Below are positions 6,350 through 9,360 of a stretch of 9,360 bases of DNA, in pieces. Each line of letters begins with the position of its first letter. Within the stretch, counting starts at the first letter, position 1. The DNA is taken from contig DLBF01000150.1 in NCBI GenBank assembly GCA_002494215.1, forward strand, positions 1 through 9,360, read 5' to 3'. The stretch comes from Prevotellaceae bacterium UBA7028 (GTDB taxonomy: Bacteria; Bacteroidota; Bacteroidia; Bacteroidales; Bacteroidaceae). The translations under genes and the position numbers were made by a program. Below the pieces are notes generated by a model. It was not told where the DNA came from. It made no database searches and saw nothing but the letters and a program-made list of their open reading frames with translations.

Positions 6350-7720
6350 ATGAAACGAATCTTTCCCTTGTTGGCCATCGTGCTGCTTCTTGCCGGCTGC
6401 CATAAACCATCTGTAAAGATAGTACCCATTACGAAGTATGACGAGGAGGCTTGGTTATCTGAGGAAAACCTGGAAAAAATCCCCATGTTGCCTGCGCGTG
6501 TGGACAATACTCTACGTAATATCTGTCCCGCTCACCGTATTTCCGATGGAGACACTATACCGCCACTGGCTGGCGAAGTAACCCTGCTTCCACTGGCTTC
6601 TACGCCTGACTTCCACATTGGCATGATAGAGGAAATATACACCGACGATGATTTACTTTTCATCCTTGGTGCCGAGACGGAAGGTGATGAGGTCTTCGTC
6701 CCTGAAATCAAGGAGCGGGCAGGCTTTATCTTCCGCAAGAACGGCAAGCTGGTGGCTCAGTTGAAACCAACGGACGTGGACAAAGATAAAACCCCAATTG
6801 TTATGGCTGTGAATCGCCAGGCCAAGGAGGTTTGCCTGATGTATTGTGGGGTAAACTACTGCGATGGCGACCTTCTGTCCTATGATAGCGATGGCGAACT
6901 TCTGTCCTATGACTACGAGGGCAACCTGCTGCGCCATGAGGTTGTCTTCTTTAAAGATGGAAGCATCATGGGCTTTACGCAGAACCATCTGATAAGCAAC
7001 TTTGGGCGAGCATTTAGCTTTGCGCCGCAACTCATGGTGCGTGATCCCGAAGGTATGCCACATGGTTATATCCTTACCCGTCGCACTAAGAGTTACACTA
7101 TAGGTCGTGGTGTTAGAGAGGCTTCTCTAAGCAACTGTGGCGATGAGCTTTTCTATACCACAGAGCATTCCGACACCATCTGGCAGGTAGGCCCCGAGGG
7201 AGCCGTAGCCCGCTATCTGGTAAGCGGCGACAGCGTGGGCGTAGATTCGCTTCTTCTCGACAACAATATATCTACCTCATCATACCAGTGGGAGCTTGCT
7301 ACCGAGAACCGCTTTGTTCCAAGAATCGGCGACTACCCGCTGCTCGTTTCACCCGACTTCCTGCTGTGTCGCTACTTAAAGCCAACCAATGTCAAGATTA
7401 ATGAAGAAAAAGAGGGGAAGATCGTCTCATGGAGTCACGGAGCTCAGTTTCCATTCCTCGTCTATGACCGCAAAACAGGTAAAAGCTACTGGACTTGGGG
7501 CCGTACGTCAAAATGGACGCTGCAGGGTCTTTGCTTAAGCGAGGCACAAGCACTAACAACAGATGGCACACTCATCTCCAGCCAAAGACCGGCAAAACTG
7601 AAGTACTATTTGGCACACAATAGGGAATATGAACTTGACAGCAAGACGCAAAAGTTCATAAAAAAGCTGGATATCAAGGCGAATCCCGTCCTGCTACTCA
7701 TGCCGCTGAAACACTTTTAA
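6350..7720 (+). CDS. 6-bladed beta-propeller lipoprotein, 456 aa
   Basis: An envelope lipoprotein of the Bacteroidales 6-bladed beta-propeller family, whose members are common but functionally undefined. The start at 6350 gives MKRIFPLLAIVLLLAGC, a textbook lipoprotein signal with C17 lipidated; ATG 6344 would add only two residues. The frame is open back to 6221, but that upstream part lies in the promoter region. Family traits are: LLPLASTPDFHIGMIEEIYTDDD (79-101), then LLFILG and FIFRKNGKLVAQL (126-138), forming an early blade; CGDELFYTTEHSDTIWQV (263-280) in the middle; FPFLVYDRKTGKSY (367-380); and NPVLLLMPLK (445-454), the usual C-terminal strand. Residues 172-189 are a tandem 9-residue duplication (DGDLLSYDS, DGELLSYDY). 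It is divergent from the membrane regulator, sharing an operator-like array. A role in sensing or binding at the cell surface is inference only. Confidence 0.82.
   Translation: MKRIFPLLAIVLLLAGCHKPSVKIVPITKYDEEAWLSEENLEKIPMLPARVDNTLRNICPAHRISDGDTIPPLAGEVTLLPLASTPDFHIGMIEEIYTDDDLLFILGAETEGDEVFVPEIKERAGFIFRKNGKLVAQLKPTDVDKDKTPIVMAVNRQAKEVCLMYCGVNYCDGDLLSYDSDGELLSYDYEGNLLRHEVVFFKDGSIMGFTQNHLISNFGRAFSFAPQLMVRDPEGMPHGYILTRRTKSYTIGRGVREASLSNCGDELFYTTEHSDTIWQVGPEGAVARYLVSGDSVGVDSLLLDNNISTSSYQWELATENRFVPRIGDYPLLVSPDFLLCRYLKPTNVKINEEKEGKIVSWSHGAQFPFLVYDRKTGKSYWTWGRTSKWTLQGLCLSEAQALTTDGTLISSQRPAKLKYYLAHNREYELDSKTQKFIKKLDIKANPVLLLMPLKHF
6863..6916 (+). repeat. 27-bp in-frame tandem duplication in the propeller gene
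   Basis: Units 6863-6889 and 6890-6916 match at 23 of 27 bases and encode DGDLLSYDS and DGELLSYDY. A more diverged third start, EGNLL, follows directly. The high DNA identity, including shared codons CTTCTGTCCTATGA, points to a fairly recent slippage or duplication that lengthened one propeller loop or strand without shifting the frame. Confidence 0.8.
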
Positions 7721-7741
7721 TAAGGTATATTCCCATCATAC

Positions 7742-7784
7742 GATAACGCCCCGCCTAGCTGATGTGCTAAGCAGGGGCGTTATC
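7742..7784. terminator. Strong bidirectional hairpin between the propeller gene and rmuC
   Basis: GATAACGCCCC (7742-7752) and GGGGCGTTATC (7774-7784) form a perfect 11-bp stem. Inside, GCCTAGC (7753-7759) and GCTAAGC (7766-7772) extend it with one mismatch and a bulged A at 7773, leaving a 6-nt loop. The tail on the plus strand is pyrimidine-rich (TTCTTC) with no long T run. It starts 21 bp after the propeller stop and contains the rmuC stop codon, so it can serve both convergent genes. Confidence 0.75.
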
Positions 7785-9056
7785 TTCTTCTGAATTCTCC
7801 AGAGCTTGTTCTTGTTGCAATTGTTTCTTGCGCTTGGGATTCTGACTGGCACCCATCTTCAACAATCGGGAAGCTGGGGTTAGGATACTTTGGCCAGAGT
7901 CTGCTGTTATGGATTCCAACTTATCGAAGCTGTCCTGCGTCTTCTGCAGCTGCTGCTTGACACTCTCGAACCTTTCGGCAAACAGCTGCACACGATCCAC
8001 AATCATATTGGCGCACTCCATAATCTTCTGCTGGTTCTCCACCTGACGCACCTGCTTCCAGGTCATCTCCAAAACACGCAGCATGGTATATAGGTTCTGA
8101 CTGCCTGTGATGATAACGCCACGGTCGTAGGCATCCTTCCAGAGCGTAGCATCGTTCGAGAGCGCCAACTGAAGGGCGGATTCCGAGAAGACGTACATCA
8201 GCACGAAATCCAACTTGGCGTGCCCCTCGGCAATATACTTCGAGTAGTTCTTGCGAGCCAACTCGTTCACATGATTGCGCATACTGGTCAGATGGCGCTT
8301 TAGGGCATCCTGGCGCTGAGCCTCCGTCTCGGCATTGTGGTAGTCCTCGAAGGCTGTGAAGGACATCTTGGAGTCTATTATCACATCGCGCTTGTCGGGG
8401 AAATGCAGAATGGCATCGGGGATAAGGCGGTGTCCCTCCTCCTCGTAAACCACATAGCCGTCCTTATCGCGGATGGTTTCCTGCAGGGTGAACTGCTCAC
8501 CTTCCTGAAGTCCCATACCTTCAAGGAGTTGCTTCAGTCGCAACTCTCCGAAGTTACCCTGCGTCTTGTTCTCTCCTGTGAGGGCCTGTGCCAACTTATC
8601 GGCACGTTCGCCTACCTGACGGCTTTGCTCTATGCTGGTCTTGATGGTGGCATCCAGACGTTGCATGGTAGAGTTATGCTCGCGGTCGGAGCGCTCCACC
8701 GCCTCGCGCATTTGCTGGATGTGCGTCTGCAGGGGTGTAAGGATGCCTGAGAGCTGTTCTTTGTTGACAGCCGACAGTTGTTCGGCTCTCTCCTTCAGAA
8801 TCTTCTCAGAGGCCGAATTCATCTGTTCGCGGATCAGACTCAACTGCTGCCGCATCTGCTCCTCCTGCTGCTGACGTTCCTCCTGGCGGACTTTCTTCTG
8901 TTCCTCCTGCAACGCCTCGTGCTGCTTCTTCTGTTCTTCCTGCTGCTGCTTCGCAACATCCAGCAACTGCTGCACAGCACCCACCTTAGAGCGCATCACC
9001 ATCCAAACGGCAACGCCTCCCAACACAAGTCCGATGAAAAGATATAGAAGTTCCAT
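7767..9056 (-). CDS. rmuC: DNA recombination protein RmuC
   Basis: RmuC is a predicted membrane-anchored nuclease-like protein; in E. coli its loss raises recombination at inverted repeats, and its biochemical activity is not well defined. All family parts are visible in 429 residues: an N-terminal transmembrane helix (4-21), a long Gln/Glu-rich coiled coil (about 25-160), then the RmuC domain (about 165-400). The domain opens with GNFGELRLKQLLEGMGL (167-183; compare GNWGE). It continues through LIPDAILHFP and VIIDSKMSF, giving the PD...DSK set D214, D228 and K230 expected of a PD-(D/E)XK-like fold. Later stretches FVLMYVFSESAL (284-295) and VRQVENQQKIMECA (336-349) are also typical. Low-complexity tail 405-429 is charged. 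The start ATG has an unusually good GGAGG 7 nt upstream, contributed by a palindromic repeat. ispG lies upstream on the same strand, 122 bp away. Confidence 0.95.
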   Translation of the reverse strand: MELLYLFIGLVLGGVAVWMVMRSKVGAVQQLLDVAKQQQEEQKKQHEALQEEQKKVRQEERQQQEEQMRQQLSLIREQMNSASEKILKERAEQLSAVNKEQLSGILTPLQTHIQQMREAVERSDREHNSTMQRLDATIKTSIEQSRQVGERADKLAQALTGENKTQGNFGELRLKQLLEGMGLQEGEQFTLQETIRDKDGYVVYEEEGHRLIPDAILHFPDKRDVIIDSKMSFTAFEDYHNAETEAQRQDALKRHLTSMRNHVNELARKNYSKYIAEGHAKLDFVLMYVFSESALQLALSNDATLWKDAYDRGVIITGSQNLYTMLRVLEMTWKQVRQVENQQKIMECANMIVDRVQLFAERFESVKQQLQKTQDSFDKLESITADSGQSILTPASRLLKMGASQNPKRKKQLQQEQALENSEEDNAPA

Positions 9057-9058
9057 AC

Positions 9059-9088
9059 AGCCCCCTCCAACTCCCCCATTAGGGGGAG
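9059..9088. repeat. C-rich palindromic dispersed repeat, copy B, abutting rmuC
   Basis: The plus strand reads AGCCCCCTCCAA, CTCCCCC (9071-9077), ATTA, GGGGGAG (9082-9088), a perfect 7-bp stem with a 4-nt loop. It is in the same orientation as copy A at 5323-5352 and differs from it mainly in the spacer and the loop. It lies in the ispG-rmuC gap and ends 2 bp before the rmuC start codon. Confidence 0.8.
9064..9068 (-). promoter_or_regulatory. Shine-Dalgarno-like GGAGG of rmuC, within the palindromic repeat
   Basis: On the minus strand GGAGG ends 7 nt before the rmuC ATG, an ideal spacing. It is part of repeat copy B. The other genes here lack such a sequence, and Bacteroidetes rely little on it, so its use is uncertain. 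In the rmuC leader the CUCCCCC arm could pair either with GGGGGAG (hairpin) or with the GGGGG beside this site, which would hide it. Confidence 0.4.
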
Positions 9089-9099
9089 AACAATTTTAA

Positions 9100-9133
9100 T
9101 TAGACTTTAGACCTTAGACTCTAGACTTTAGTC
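9100..9133. repeat. Tandem heptamer repeat TTAGACY
   Basis: Four consecutive 7-bp units, TTAGACT (9100), TTAGACC (9107), TTAGACT (9114) and CTAGACT (9121), are followed by a partial TTAGTC to 9133. The run lies 12 bp from the palindromic repeat in the same gap. No coding or promoter role is evident. Confidence 0.85.
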
Positions 9134-9185
9134 AATTTTTATCTCGATAATTAATTTTTCTCTTTTCTCTTTTAATTTTTATCTC
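9134..9185. repeat. 12-bp direct repeats flanking a TTTTCTC run
   Basis: AATTTTTATCTC occurs at 9134-9145 and again at 9174-9185, where it overlaps the ispG stop codon. Between them lies a short TTTTCTC tandem (9156-9162, 9163-9169, then TTTT). On the minus strand this is the purine-rich 3' flank of ispG. No hairpin terminator for ispG is visible, so ispG and rmuC may be co-transcribed. Confidence 0.7.
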
Positions 9186-9360
9186 TCTTCCAGGTCCTTA
9201 TCTATGAACGCGATGAGGCGTTCTACAGCCTCTGCTTCGGGGATGTTCTTCTCGATACACTCCTTGTTCTTATAGAGCGAGACCTTGCCTCTGGCAGCAC
9301 CCACGTAGCCGTAGTCGGCATCAGCCATTTCGCCAGGGCCGTTCACGATACAGCCCATGA
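9179..9360 (-). CDS. ispG: (E)-4-hydroxy-3-methylbut-2-enyl-diphosphate synthase IspG, C-terminal end (5' part outside window)
   Basis: IspG (GcpE) converts 2-C-methyl-D-erythritol 2,4-cyclodiphosphate to HMBPP, the penultimate step of the MEP isoprenoid pathway, using a [4Fe-4S] cluster. The last 59 codons and the TAA stop are present. The fragment opens with [10 protein letters not shown], the IspG signature. Its Cys and Glu correspond to cluster ligands C305 and E312 of E. coli IspG, seven residues apart as expected. [20 protein letters not shown] follows, the usual end of the cluster domain, then a short acidic helix. Bacteroidetes often carry the long form with an extra central domain, but that part is off the window. 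It lies upstream of rmuC on the same strand with no clear terminator between. Confidence 0.96.
   Translation of the reverse strand, partial: MGCIVNGPGEMADADYGYVGAARGKVSLYKNKECIEKNIPEAEAVERLIAFIDKDLEER

Noticed and set aside
8780..9050. CTGCTG/CTCCTG-rich stretch as a nucleotide repeat
   Set aside because: It is explained by the Gln/Glu-rich coiled coil of RmuC, which is normal for this family.
9059..9185. Clustered repeats as a CRISPR array
   Set aside because: The repeats are of different kinds, 7-30 bp long, with no regular spacers and no cas gene nearby.

Overview
The window reads as chromosomal DNA of a member of the Bacteroidales, most likely Prevotellaceae (Prevotella or a relative). 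The evidence is several TAnnTTTG-type -7 boxes, one with a TTTG -33 box at the right distance; starts without Shine-Dalgarno sequences on most genes; a 6-bladed beta-propeller lipoprotein; a TPR/transmembrane/HTH regulator; a secreted FAD enzyme ending in a DLSGRR...KGVVINNGKK tail; and two copies of a C-rich palindromic repeat. Species cannot be fixed from the sequence alone. No gap without a gene exceeds 190 bp, and I see no tRNA, rRNA, CRISPR array, transposase or phage gene.

Layout. At 2-352 (+) is the C-terminal end of lgt (prolipoprotein diacylglyceryl transferase), closed by a strong rho-independent terminator. At 504-1202 (+) is a secreted protein I do not recognise. It converges on a very large secreted FAD-dependent oxidoreductase (1258-4755, -) with two tandem lectin-like modules and a C-terminal surface tail. 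Upstream of that, on the same strand, is a 418-residue membrane regulator (4903-6159, -): lipobox, TPRs, one transmembrane helix and a C-terminal HTH. Divergent from it is a 6-bladed beta-propeller lipoprotein (6350-7720, +). This converges on rmuC (7767-9056, -). At the right edge is the C-terminal end of ispG (9179-9360, -), upstream of rmuC.

lgt, ispG and rmuC are housekeeping genes (lipoprotein maturation, isoprenoid synthesis, genome maintenance). The middle is an accessory envelope block: the regulator and the propeller lipoprotein are transcribed away from each other across a 190-bp gap. That gap holds a symmetric array of four AGTAAAC-type heptamers with dyad symmetry about position 6225, overlapping a possible -7 box. 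It looks like an operator shared by the pair, although neither the binding protein nor the signal can be read from the sequence.

The second theme is small repeats. One copy of the C-rich palindrome lies inside the regulator gene and encodes the residues leading into its transmembrane helix. The other copy abuts the rmuC start codon and supplies its only Shine-Dalgarno-like sequence. Next to it are a tandem heptamer run and a pair of 12-bp direct repeats.
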